A stretch of DNA of 29,548 nt from AC-32 sp045806105 (GTDB lineage: Bacteria; Actinomycetota; Thermoleophilia; Gaiellales; Gaiellaceae). The notes under the pieces were generated by a model. The model made no database searches. It was not told the origin of the DNA and was given only the letters and a program-made list of their open reading frames with translations. Positions 15,613 through 22,819 of this stretch are shown here, one piece after another. How positions within the stretch are numbered: position 1 is the stretch's first letter; each line of letters opens with the position of its first letter. Position numbers and translations under genes: made by a program. The stretch is taken from assembly GCA_045806105.1 (NCBI GenBank), contig JBJMJY010000037.1, positions 1 through 29,548 of the forward strand. Direction: 5' to 3'.

Positions 15613-16310
15613 GCTCGCCGCTCGTCAGCGTGATGATCCCGTCGTACAACCCCGGACCGTACCTCGCCGAGGCGATCGACAGCGTGCTCGCGCAGACGTA
15701 CGAGCCGCTGGAGCTGATCGTCGTCGACGACGGCTCGACCGACGGGAGCGGCGAGATCGCCACGGGCTATGGAACCGCGCTCACCTACGTGCGCCAGGAG
15801 AATGCCGGCAACGGCGCCGCCCGGAACACGGCGGTGGCGCACGCGCACGGCCAGCTCTACGCGTTCCTCGATGCCGACGACCGGTTCCTGCCGACGAAGC
15901 TCGAGCGGCAGGTGTCGGTGATGCTCGAACGGCCCGAGGTCGACATCGTCTTCGGCCATGTGCGCGAGTTCGTGAGCCCCGATCTCGCGCCCGAGATCGC
16001 CGAGCGCCTGCGCGCTCCCGTCCCGGACGCCCCATGGGCGGCGCCGAACCTCATGCTCATCCGACGCGAGTCGTTCGACCGCGTAGGCCTATTCTCGACC
16101 GAGCTCCGCGTCGGCGTCACCGTCGATTGGTACGCGCGCAGCGGCGAGCAAGGGCTGGTCTCGGAGATGCTGCCGGAGGTAGTGCTGGAGCGGCGGCTGC
16201 ACGCGTCGAACAACGGCATCCGCGAGCGCGACGCGCGGTACCAGTACCTCCACGTCCTGAAGGCGTCGATGGACCGCCGGCGCCGAGACGCCGAGGCGTC
16301 GCCGAGCTAG
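15609..16310 (+). CDS. Family 2 glycosyltransferase (third tandem paralogue)
   Basis: This 233-residue protein has SVMIPSYNPGPYLAEAI, VVDDGSTDGSG, QENAGNGAARNTAV and metal motif FLDADD. The acceptor-side motif is diverged (VTVDWYARS in place of the EDRDL type). It has a different middle region from the other two (DIVFGHVREFVSPDLAPEIAE), suggesting a distinct acceptor. The start overlaps the previous stop by one base step (ATGA), and its TAG is directly followed by the ATG of the nucleotidyltransferase-fold gene. Confidence 0.87.
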   Translation: MSSPLVSVMIPSYNPGPYLAEAIDSVLAQTYEPLELIVVDDGSTDGSGEIATGYGTALTYVRQENAGNGAARNTAVAHAHGQLYAFLDADDRFLPTKLERQVSVMLERPEVDIVFGHVREFVSPDLAPEIAERLRAPVPDAPWAAPNLMLIRRESFDRVGLFSTELRVGVTVDWYARSGEQGLVSEMLPEVVLERRLHASNNGIRERDARYQYLHVLKASMDRRRRDAEASPS

Positions 16311-17498
16311 ATGCGCAGGCGGGGGTTCTCGGGCGACTTCTGGCCGCAGCCGCTCCACGAGCTGCTGCTGCAGGCGGCGCTCGCGTCCGACGAGCGGGCG
16401 CGGGCGGCCTGGGCCGAGGCGCGGCCGCGGCTCGACCTGCCCGCCCTCGAGGCCGGCTGCTTTGACGTGCTCCCGATCCTGTACCGACGACTGCGCGACT
16501 GGGGCGAGTCTGACGATGCGCTCACCGCGCGCCTGAAGGGGATCTACCGCAAGGTCTGGTACGCGAACCAGCTGGTCTTCGAGCAGTTCCGCGGGCCGTT
16601 CGCAGCGCTGAGCGAAGGCGGGATCACCCCCCTCGTCTTCGGCCCGGCCTCGCTCGCGACGACCGTCTACGAGGAGCTGGGGCTGCGCCGCGTCCTCTAC
16701 TTCGAGGCGCTCGTCCGCCGGGAAGCCGTCGAGGACGCGCTCGAGATCCTCCAGGGCGCAGGCCTGACGCTGGAGACGCCCACTGCCGAGGTCGAGCGCC
16801 GCCGCCCGCTCGTCCTGACGAGCCCGCGCAGGCAGGTGCTCGCGCTGCACGACGAAGTGCCCGTCGACGTCCTGCTGCCCGGCCCCCGAGGCGATTCGGC
16901 GGACGCGTTCTGGGCGTCTGCGCGGCCGATCGATCTCCACGGCGTCCGTGCGCAGGTGGCCGGGCCGGCGGAGGCGCTCATGCTCGCCTGTGCCAGCGGG
17001 GCGCGAGGCGGAAGGCTGGTCGCGGTCGACTGGATAGCCGACTCGGCGATGCTGGCCGGTGCCGACGGCCTCCACTGGAGCCGTGTCGCGGAGCTCGCAA
17101 GCGAGCGGCGCGTCTCAGAGCGGGTGCGCGAGGGGCTTCGCTACCTCCGCGAGGTCCTCGACCTCGAGGTGCCCGACGAGCTCGTCGCCGCGTCACAGCC
17201 CGTCAGCCGCCGCGAGCGCGCAGGCCACCGCCTGAGCCGGCGGAGCCACCGGGTTCTGGGCGGCCTGCCGAACGCCATGGCGGACTACCTGCGGCTGAGC
17301 GATGAGCGGCCGACCCGGCTCCCCTTCGGCTTCGCGCGGCACCTCCAGCGGCACTGGGCCCTGCCGAGCCTCGTCCACGTTCCGCTGCGCGCGGCGCAGA
17401 AGACCGGCGGTTCGCTGCGGCGCACGGTGCGCCCTCGCCGCTCCGGTGCGACACAGCCGTCCGAGCGCCGGCGCTCTGTCCTATCGCGCGGCTCGTAG
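16311..17498 (+). CDS. Degenerate nucleotidyltransferase-fold (NTP_transf_5-like) protein
   Basis: This 395-residue protein aligns by eye with the nucleotidyltransferase-fold protein at 8753-9874, but the key residues are missing. Where that protein has FKGPEAAAHY...PFVDLDVLV, this one has FGPASLATTVY...RVLYFEALV. The lysine of the KG motif and both aspartates of the DxD are gone. The rest of the fold (VDVLLPGP, VAGPAEALMLACASG, VDWIADSAML) remains, and the reading frame is intact, so it seems to be kept for a non-catalytic role such as binding. The C-terminal 60 residues are rich in Arg and Ser. It directly follows the third glycosyltransferase gene with no gap. Confidence 0.65.
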   Translation: MRRRGFSGDFWPQPLHELLLQAALASDERARAAWAEARPRLDLPALEAGCFDVLPILYRRLRDWGESDDALTARLKGIYRKVWYANQLVFEQFRGPFAALSEGGITPLVFGPASLATTVYEELGLRRVLYFEALVRREAVEDALEILQGAGLTLETPTAEVERRRPLVLTSPRRQVLALHDEVPVDVLLPGPRGDSADAFWASARPIDLHGVRAQVAGPAEALMLACASGARGGRLVAVDWIADSAMLAGADGLHWSRVAELASERRVSERVREGLRYLREVLDLEVPDELVAASQPVSRRERAGHRLSRRSHRVLGGLPNAMADYLRLSDERPTRLPFGFARHLQRHWALPSLVHVPLRAAQKTGGSLRRTVRPRRSGATQPSERRRSVLSRGS

Positions 17499-17504
17499 CC
17501 GGGC

Positions 17505-18119
17505 GTGATGCCGCAGCCAGCGCTCAGCCGCCTGCGAGAACGGACGATCCTCACCTGGGGCATCGCGCTGACGGTCGGCCTCGCGTGCGCGACGACGGCC
17601 GCGCATCTCGTCGACTACGGCGCGTACGACCTCCACGTGCGCGCGCTCGACGCCAACACCCGAGCGAGCGTCTTCGGCGTGATCAGCCTGTTCGCGCTGG
17701 CAGTCGCGTTCGCCGCGGCGGCGATGACGGCGGCACGCGTGCCCGAGCAGCGAGTGCACGGGGCGCTGCTGGCTGCGGCGCTCGGAATCCTGCTCGTGCT
17801 CCGGATCGTCCATCCGGCGGAGGTCGTCGCGCTCGCGCTCCCGTTGATCGCGGCCGCCTTCGTCCTGCTCTGGTCGTGGCGCGCAGAGGACGTTCGCGCG
17901 TGCCGGGTGCTGCGCGCCGGGTGCCTGCTCCTCGCGGCCTCGCTCGTCCTGCGCAGGCCCGGCTTCGACGCCCTCGAGAGCCTCGGCTACGACGACGAGA
18001 CGTGGGCCAACCAGACACGGGTCGCCCTCAAGCACGCGTCCGAGCTCGCCGGCTGGGTGCTCGTGGCGACGGCGCTGCTCGCGTCCGCGCGCCACTCCGG
18101 GCCGCGCGAGCGTCGCTGA
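17505..18119 (+). CDS. Multi-pass membrane protein of unknown function
   Basis: This 204-residue protein has about six hydrophobic segments: ILTWGIALTVGLACATTAAH, VFGVISLFALAVAFAAAAM, GALLAAALGILLVLRIV, VVALALPLIAAAFVLLWSW, GCLLLAASLVL and ELAGWVLVATALLASA. A hydrophilic loop with DALESLGYDDETWANQT lies before the last segment. I recognise no family. The first start is a GTG followed at once by an ATG, so the exact start may differ by one residue. It ends the plus-strand series and its stop is one base from the stop of the convergent dehydrogenase gene. Confidence 0.75.
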   Translation: MMPQPALSRLRERTILTWGIALTVGLACATTAAHLVDYGAYDLHVRALDANTRASVFGVISLFALAVAFAAAAMTAARVPEQRVHGALLAAALGILLVLRIVHPAEVVALALPLIAAAFVLLWSWRAEDVRACRVLRAGCLLLAASLVLRRPGFDALESLGYDDETWANQTRVALKHASELAGWVLVATALLASARHSGPRERR

Positions 18120-18120
18120 C

Positions 18121-18888
18121 TCAGCGCCACTGCTCGGCGTTGTCGCGCGACTCCCAGCCGAGGTCGGCCTCGGCGCTCTCGATGTCCCAGAAGCGCCACG
18201 TGTTCGCGGAGACGCCGTAGTAGATCCCGAAGCGGAGCTCTTCCGGCGCCTCGAGGCAGGAGCGGACGAGCGCGATCAGGTCCCGATGCGTCAGCAGCGT
18301 TGCGAACTGGCGCGGTGTGGTCGGCCGATCCGCGCGGTTGACGGTGCCGATGCGGAGGCACAAGACCGAGAGCCCGTGCTCGTCGGCGAAGTAGCGTCCC
18401 GCCGCCTCGCCGAACGCCTTGCTCAGTCCGTACGGCCCGTCCGGGCGAATCGGGTCGAGCGGCGTGATCCGGGGGATTTGCGCCGGATCCAGGCCCTCGT
18501 AGCGCCCCGCGCCGATCGACGCGTACGGTTCGTCGCGCTCGTACATGCCGGTGACGTGGTTCGAGCTGGCGTAGACGACGCGGCGAACGCCAGCGCTCCG
18601 CGCAGCTTCCAGCACGTTGAACGTCGTCGGGATGTTGTTCCGGCGCGTCTCGTCCCACGAGAGCCTGGGGCTCGGATCGGCCGCGAGATCTACGACGAGG
18701 TCGGCTCCCTCCAGCGCGGCCACGGCGTGGCGTGGCTTGCTCAGGTCCGCCCGCTTCCATGTCGCGCGCCGCCTCCGCCGGTCAATCGCCTCGACCCCAT
18801 ACCACTCGGCGAGGGCGCCGGCGAGTACCCGGCCGATGAGACCGGCCGCGCCGGTGATCGCGACTCGCGGCTTCGCAGCCGTGCTCAT
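18121..18888 (-). CDS. NAD-dependent epimerase/dehydratase family protein, uronate-dehydrogenase-like
   Basis: This 255-residue short-chain extended-type protein has an N-terminal Rossmann motif VAITGAAGLIGRVLAGAL (GxxGxxG), VVDLAADPSP, the active-site serine strand VVYASSNHVTG and YGLSK (YxxxK) near residue 160. The lack of a large C-terminal domain and the DPSPRLSWDE/NNIPTTFNVLEAAR motifs resemble uronate dehydrogenase, which oxidises uronic acids, or small sugar epimerases. The ATG overlaps the TGA of the HPr-kinase-like gene, so it is co-translated with the peptide-handling genes. Its sugar or other substrate is not known. Confidence 0.82.
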   Translation of the reverse strand: MSTAAKPRVAITGAAGLIGRVLAGALAEWYGVEAIDRRRRRATWKRADLSKPRHAVAALEGADLVVDLAADPSPRLSWDETRRNNIPTTFNVLEAARSAGVRRVVYASSNHVTGMYERDEPYASIGAGRYEGLDPAQIPRITPLDPIRPDGPYGLSKAFGEAAGRYFADEHGLSVLCLRIGTVNRADRPTTPRQFATLLTHRDLIALVRSCLEAPEELRFGIYYGVSANTWRFWDIESAEADLGWESRDNAEQWR

Positions 18889-19832
18889 CCGATCAGGCCG
18901 CCGACGAGCGACGGCAGCTCCTCGAGGTCCCGCGCGAGCGATAGCCGGAAACACCGCGTGTCGCGGGCCAGCCGGCCGAGAACGTCCAGGTGGCGCTGGC
19001 TCGATACCGGGTCGGTGAGCAGGACGTTCGGGACGAGTTCGCGAAGCGCCTCGTCCGCCGCGCACGGCTCGACGCTGGTCTGCGCTCCGGAGCCGATCCG
19101 CGGGAAGAGCAGAAGAGACGGACGGGCTCGCGGAACGAGCTCGCCGCCCGACCGCTCTGCAGCGAGCTGCCGTTTCGCCGTGCCGAGCTCATCTCGCAGG
19201 TCGCCCTCGACGCCGGGGAAGAAGGCTGCCGTCGAGTCGGTGATGTCGAGCTCGTCGGGGAAGGCGAGCAGCAGGGGCTCTTCGCCGTTCGCCGAGAGAA
19301 AGAGCATGTCGTCGCCCAGGAACCCGAACCCACCGCGCGCCAGCGCGAGCGCGACCGTCGTCTTCCCCGAGCCGGACCCTCCCGGCAGCGCAACCCCACG
19401 AGAGCCCGTCGCGAGCCCCGCAGCGTGGACGCCGTAGAGGCCGTGACGTTTCAGCACCTCCAGGAGCGGGAGCGTCACGAGCGGCCTGGTCGCGGCCCAG
19501 GCTGCCTCCGCGGTCGGCTCGAGCACGGAGACGACGACGTCACCCTCGGCCAGCCGGCAGAGGGCGCGGACTCGTCCGTAGTCGATGTAGAGCTCGTCCC
19601 GGCCTTCGTGGTAGACGACCTCCCCCGTCTCCGGCTCGTACACGCTCCGGAGCCGGCCCTCGGGCCGCTCGACGAAGTGCCGGTCGGCCGCACGCAGCTC
19701 AAAGCGGGCGGCCGGCCTGGAGGACGCCGGCCGGGCGAAGAAGCGAAGGCGCCGCGCGACGAGCTCGAGGAGCTCGGGCCGGTTCGAGCGGACCTCGACC
19801 TCTACACCGTGCATGTCGAAGCTCGCTGACAC
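18885..19832 (-). CDS. HPr-kinase-like P-loop protein (second copy)
   Basis: This 315-residue protein has an N-terminal domain with VEVRSNRPELLELVARRL and VYEPETGEVVYH, then the kinase core: YGVHAAGLATGSRGVALPG, P-loop GGSGSGKTT at about residues 151-159, and FLGDDMLFL. It is related to, but clearly different from, the kinase at 13152. In lasso-peptide clusters such kinases phosphorylate a serine near the precursor's C terminus. Here the peptide encoded upstream has its only serine at position 27 of 28. The GTG start lies 15 bases after the B2 protease stop; an ATG six codons later is an alternative. Its stop overlaps the dehydrogenase ATG. Confidence 0.82.
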   Translation of the reverse strand: MSASFDMHGVEVEVRSNRPELLELVARRLRFFARPASSRPAARFELRAADRHFVERPEGRLRSVYEPETGEVVYHEGRDELYIDYGRVRALCRLAEGDVVVSVLEPTAEAAWAATRPLVTLPLLEVLKRHGLYGVHAAGLATGSRGVALPGGSGSGKTTVALALARGGFGFLGDDMLFLSANGEEPLLLAFPDELDITDSTAAFFPGVEGDLRDELGTAKRQLAAERSGGELVPRARPSLLLFPRIGSGAQTSVEPCAADEALRELVPNVLLTDPVSSQRHLDVLGRLARDTRCFRLSLARDLEELPSLVGGLIG

Positions 19833-19846
19833 GTCGGGCTGCGCGC

Positions 19847-20251
19847 TCAATTGGGGCTCGGCGAGCCGCTCGCGGGGATGACCAGCATCTCCGCGAAGTG
19901 CTCCTGCGGGTCGACCCGCTCCAGGTAGGGCCGCCCGTCGCGCACGAGCCAGCAGTGCCCGTGCCACTCGCTCGCGTTCGGCCCGAGCCCGAACGCGAGC
20001 GAGACATCGAACCCCGACCGCCGTAGCAGGTAGCAGAGCGCGACACCCCGCGTGAGACAGGTCCGCTTGACGGGATGGAAGCGAAAGGCGCGATCGACCG
20101 CATTCCGGATCGCCTCGGCCCGTTCCTCCGGCGCCGGCGGGCCGAGGGGGGCCAGGAGCGCCTCGATTCGCCGCGTCGGGAGACGCATCACGAAGGGCAC
20201 GGCGACCTCGACGAGGAGCGAGCGCAGGACGAGCAGCGGGCGAGCGCGCAC
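19847..20251 (-). CDS. Lasso-peptide-type B2 protein (transglutaminase-like leader protease)
   Basis: This 134-residue protein matches the stand-alone B2/transglutaminase-core protease that removes leaders in lasso-peptide biosynthesis. The catalytic cysteine is C65 in KRTCLTRGVALCYLLRR, the histidine is H99 in EWHGHCWLV, and D105 follows. It has no fused PqqD domain, which fits with the separate PqqD gene upstream. The GTG start is preceded by a clear GGGAGAGG ribosome site. In known systems the cut falls two residues after the conserved leader threonine. No lasso cyclase gene is present beside it, so the product is unlikely to be a classical lasso peptide. Confidence 0.85.
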   Translation of the reverse strand: MRARPLLVLRSLLVEVAVPFVMRLPTRRIEALLAPLGPPAPEERAEAIRNAVDRAFRFHPVKRTCLTRGVALCYLLRRSGFDVSLAFGLGPNASEWHGHCWLVRDGRPYLERVDPQEHFAEMLVIPASGSPSPN

Positions 20252-20267
20252 GACCTCTCCCTCGGCC

Positions 20268-20573
20268 CTATCCGGCAGCGTCGACCACCAGCTCGCGCCC
20301 GGAAAGCTCGTCGAGCAGCTCCAGCAGGTCGGCCCGGATCTCCTCTGGCGGCGCGTCGAACTCCGCCTCGAGGGTCGCGGCGATGTCGCTCGCGAGCCGG
20401 TTCCCGTCGCAGAGCTCCCAGATCCGCGCTCCGACCTCCTCCAGGGCGTAGTAACCGCCGTCCTCGGGGTCGAGCAAGAGAAGCTCCTCGTCGCCGCGGT
20501 GCGCGATGACCCGCTCCGCGCGCGCAGGGCGACTGTCCAGACGCATCCGGACGATCGTACCCGACGACCCCAA
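20268..20573 (-). CDS. PqqD-family peptide-recognition protein (stand-alone RRE)
   Basis: Up to 101 residues. Residues 18-95 form the PqqD/RRE fold: ERVIAHRGDEELLLLDPEDG, GYYALEEVGARIWELCDGN, IAATLEAEF and IRADLLELLDELSGRELV. Such domains hold the leader peptide and deliver it to the B2 protease. The TTG start was chosen because AGGAG sits 6 bases upstream; an ATG nine codons later lacks a ribosome site. It lies 25 bases after the 28-aa leader-like peptide gene and 16 bases before the B2 gene start, in the usual order precursor-RRE-protease. Unlike the PqqD protein at 12722 it has no C-terminal extension. Confidence 0.85.
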   Translation of the reverse strand: MGSSGTIVRMRLDSRPARAERVIAHRGDEELLLLDPEDGGYYALEEVGARIWELCDGNRLASDIAATLEAEFDAPPEEIRADLLELLDELSGRELVVDAAG

Positions 20574-20598
20574 TGCCCTCTCCTGGCGCGGCGAGCGC

Positions 20599-20685
20599 TT
20601 AGAAGCTGAACCGCGTCAGGTGGCGCAGCAGGCCGAGACGCCGAAGGCGAGGCTTGCGATAAGGCTTCTTGGTGAGCTCGGTCAT
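20599..20685 (-). CDS. 28-aa lasso-leader-like peptide without a core
   Basis: The peptide is basic (six Arg, three Lys) and matches the lasso leader pattern YxxPxLxxxGxxxxxT exactly: Y9, P12, L14, G18 and T24. In lasso precursors the conserved T is the second-last leader residue and a core of some 15-25 residues follows. Here only R-F-S-F follows the T before the stop, far too short for a lasso ring. The ATG overlaps the TGA of the secreted-protein gene upstream (ATGA), implying translational coupling, and PqqD and B2 genes follow. The frame is open further upstream, but those codons overlap the secreted-protein gene. The peptide may be a docking or signal peptide; Ser27 is the only serine. 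Confidence 0.7.
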   Translation of the reverse strand: MTELTKKPYRKPRLRRLGLLRHLTRFSF

Positions 20686-21752
20686 AGTCGCGCGATCCCC
20701 ATCAGGAGAGAGAACAGCTTTGCAAAGATCGCGAGCGGATGCAACGGCTTGGCCGGCTTCGCCGCCGGGATGACCGGGTCGCACAGGGTCGAGTTGCCGG
20801 CAACGTCATGCACCTCGACGACAAGCCGTGAGCCCTGCGTCTGGTCGGTCTTCGTCGCGGTGAGCACGAACGGCGTTACGTTCCCGACGAAGATGTTGGC
20901 GGATCCGCCGATGGAGCCGTCGGGGTAGGTCGTGAACGGGCCGCTGTCAGGAGTGACGCTCCCGTTCCAGATCCTGTAGTCGACGCGCTCGAGCCCGGAG
21001 TCCTGATCCTGAACGGTGACCTGGATCTGCTTCGGCGGGCCGCCGATCGTCGCCGTCAGGAGGCACTGCGGCGGGATTTGGTCGTCGAACCGTGCCTTGA
21101 AGGCATCGAACTTGCAGTCGCTCGCAACGATGTTCGGCGGCTGGTGGGTCGCCAGGGAGCAGACGGCCATGATGTAGACGCCGCCCGGGTTCGGCGTGTT
21201 CGCGAAGGGGAACAGTCGGAGCAGCGGAGGCGTGTTGTTCGGCGCGCCGCGACCGTTCGGGGCGGCACCGCTGTCGAGCCAGTGCTGGAACGGCTGCACG
21301 CCCCCGCGGAAGCAGTTGCCGGGCAGCGGCGTCGCGGGTGTTCCGCCCGTATACGGATAGTTCGAGACCTCGCCGTTCGTGAGCTTGAACACGCGGTTTT
21401 GCCAGCAGTCGTAATCGTCCGACAGGTTCTTCGCCGCCCCGTCGTTGGCGTTCGGCTGTCCACCAGGACCGAGAACTGCGAAGAAGAACTTGCCGTCCGA
21501 CGGTGAGAGCGAGTTTGCCGCGGGGCCGCCGTTGAGCCAGACGAACCGCTTCTGCAGGTAGATGTTGCAGTTGACCGTCCCCGGGCCGTTCTCGCATGTC
21601 CCGGGCCCGTCCGTCCCCGGATTGATGGTGGTGTACGCGCCACCGGTCACCGGAGTCGGCGTCGTCTGCGCCGCCGGCAGGATCACGAGCGCAAGCAGGG
21701 CAACGCCCAGCACCAGCGCTACACGTGTCCTCAGCGGTCGACGAATTTGCAT
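20682..21752 (-). CDS. Secreted protein with Ig-like C-terminal region
   Basis: This 356-residue protein starts with MQIRRPLRTRV followed by a hydrophobic stretch (ALVLGVALLALVILPAA), a good signal peptide. The N-terminal half carries a SPSDGKFFFAVLGPGGQ/NLSDD segment of a kind I associate with actinobacterial surface proteins. Residues 240-330 look like an Ig-like or fibronectin-like beta domain ending DVAGNSTLCDP. Several cysteines suggest disulphides. A short hydrophobic/basic C terminus (HPLAIFAKLFSLLMGIARL) follows an Ala-Lys-Pro linker and could be a membrane or sorting tail. It is the first gene of the series, and its stop overlaps the leader-like peptide start. It may be the protein that the peptide system acts on; that is inference. 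Confidence 0.75.
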   Translation of the reverse strand: MQIRRPLRTRVALVLGVALLALVILPAAQTTPTPVTGGAYTTINPGTDGPGTCENGPGTVNCNIYLQKRFVWLNGGPAANSLSPSDGKFFFAVLGPGGQPNANDGAAKNLSDDYDCWQNRVFKLTNGEVSNYPYTGGTPATPLPGNCFRGGVQPFQHWLDSGAAPNGRGAPNNTPPLLRLFPFANTPNPGGVYIMAVCSLATHQPPNIVASDCKFDAFKARFDDQIPPQCLLTATIGGPPKQIQVTVQDQDSGLERVDYRIWNGSVTPDSGPFTTYPDGSIGGSANIFVGNVTPFVLTATKTDQTQGSRLVVEVHDVAGNSTLCDPVIPAAKPAKPLHPLAIFAKLFSLLMGIARL

Positions 21753-21904
21753 ACCCGGGACACTTCCATGCGCGCCCACGGCGGGCAACTAGCCTTTCGC
21801 TCAAGTTTTGGGCCAGGTTTTCCGCCGACAGCCGTCGACAGCCCCGTATTGCACCGGCAAGGGCCGCTCTCGCCCCACGAACGTCGAGTAGACGTGGATA
21901 CGGA

Positions 21905-22819
21905 ATGTCTGCGCCGTTTCTGCGTTCCACGACAGCGATGGCAAGGCGATGGTCGGCGGAACTGGAGCTCGAGGGCGCCGGCGGCGAGCCGGTCGACCTG
22001 CGGCGGACGCTCGCCTCCCACGGCGTCGCAGACCTGCCGCCGAACGAGATCGACGGCCGGGCCCGGACGCTGACGACGACGCTTGCGCTGCCGCATGGGG
22101 CGGCGACGGTCCGCGTCTCCGCCGCCCGTGCGCGCGTCGCACTCGTCGAAGGCACAGGTCCGTCGTCGGGCGCGCTCGCCGCCATCCGCCACATGCTCCG
22201 GCTCGACGCCGACCTCTCGGCCTTCTATGCGGTCGCGCGCGACGACGACGGCCTCGCGTGGGCCGTCCGCGGAGCGGGCCGGATGATGCGCAGCCCCACG
22301 GTCTTCGAGGACGTGGTCAAGACGATCTGCACGACCAACTGCGCCTGGTCGGCGACGGTGCGGATGACGACGGCGCTCGTCGAGCAGCTCGGCCCTGTGG
22401 CGCCCGACGGCCGCCACGCCTTCCCCTCGCCGGCGGCGATGGCCGAGGCGGACGAGGAGTTCTACCGCGACGTCGTCCGAGCGGGCTACCGCGGCGCCTA
22501 CCTCCGGACGCTCGCGCTCGCCGTTGCCGAGGGCACGCTCGAGCTCGAGGCGCTGAACGACCCGGAGCTGTCCGAGGACGAGGTGGCGGAGCGCCTGCTC
22601 GCCCTTCCGGGCTGCGGCCCCTACGCAACGGCGCACATGATGATGCTGCTCGGCCGCTACTCGCGCCTGATCCTCGACGCGTGGACGCGACCGACGTACG
22701 CGCGCGTGAACGGGCGCAAGGCGGCCGACCGGACGATCGAGCGCCGCTTCCGCCGCTACCGCGAGTACGCCGGCCTCGCGTTCTGGCTCTACCTGACCCG
22801 CGACTGGGTCGCGGACTAG
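21905..22819 (+). CDS. HhH-GPD superfamily DNA glycosylase, 3-methyladenine type
   Basis: This 304-residue protein contains the base-excision fold: FEDVVKTICTTNCAWSATVRMTTALV, then the helix-hairpin-helix LPGCGPYATAHMMMLLGRYSRLILD, where D in LILDAWTRP is the expected catalytic aspartate. The N-terminal 90 residues resemble the AlkA-like N domain. It should remove damaged bases from DNA. The ATG has a GGATACGGA ribosome-like site; a second ATG 11 codons later (before ARRWSAELELEG) is possible. Its TAG stop shares bases with the stop of the convergent truncated metallopeptidase gene. It has no evident link to the polysaccharide genes. Confidence 0.8.
   Translation: MSAPFLRSTTAMARRWSAELELEGAGGEPVDLRRTLASHGVADLPPNEIDGRARTLTTTLALPHGAATVRVSAARARVALVEGTGPSSGALAAIRHMLRLDADLSAFYAVARDDDGLAWAVRGAGRMMRSPTVFEDVVKTICTTNCAWSATVRMTTALVEQLGPVAPDGRHAFPSPAAMAEADEEFYRDVVRAGYRGAYLRTLALAVAEGTLELEALNDPELSEDEVAERLLALPGCGPYATAHMMMLLGRYSRLILDAWTRPTYARVNGRKAADRTIERRFRRYREYAGLAFWLYLTRDWVAD

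Noticed and set aside
18885..19832. A true HPr kinase of the phosphotransferase system
   Set aside because: No PTS gene is near, and the N-terminal domain differs; both HprK-like proteins sit in peptide/glycan modules instead.
20599..20784. A 61-residue version of the leader-like peptide
   Set aside because: The extra 33 residues come from codons inside the secreted-protein gene in another frame; the ATGA overlap and motif position favour the 28-residue form.
18121..21752. A classical lasso-peptide cluster
   Set aside because: No asparagine-synthetase-like cyclase, no core peptide and no dedicated exporter are present.
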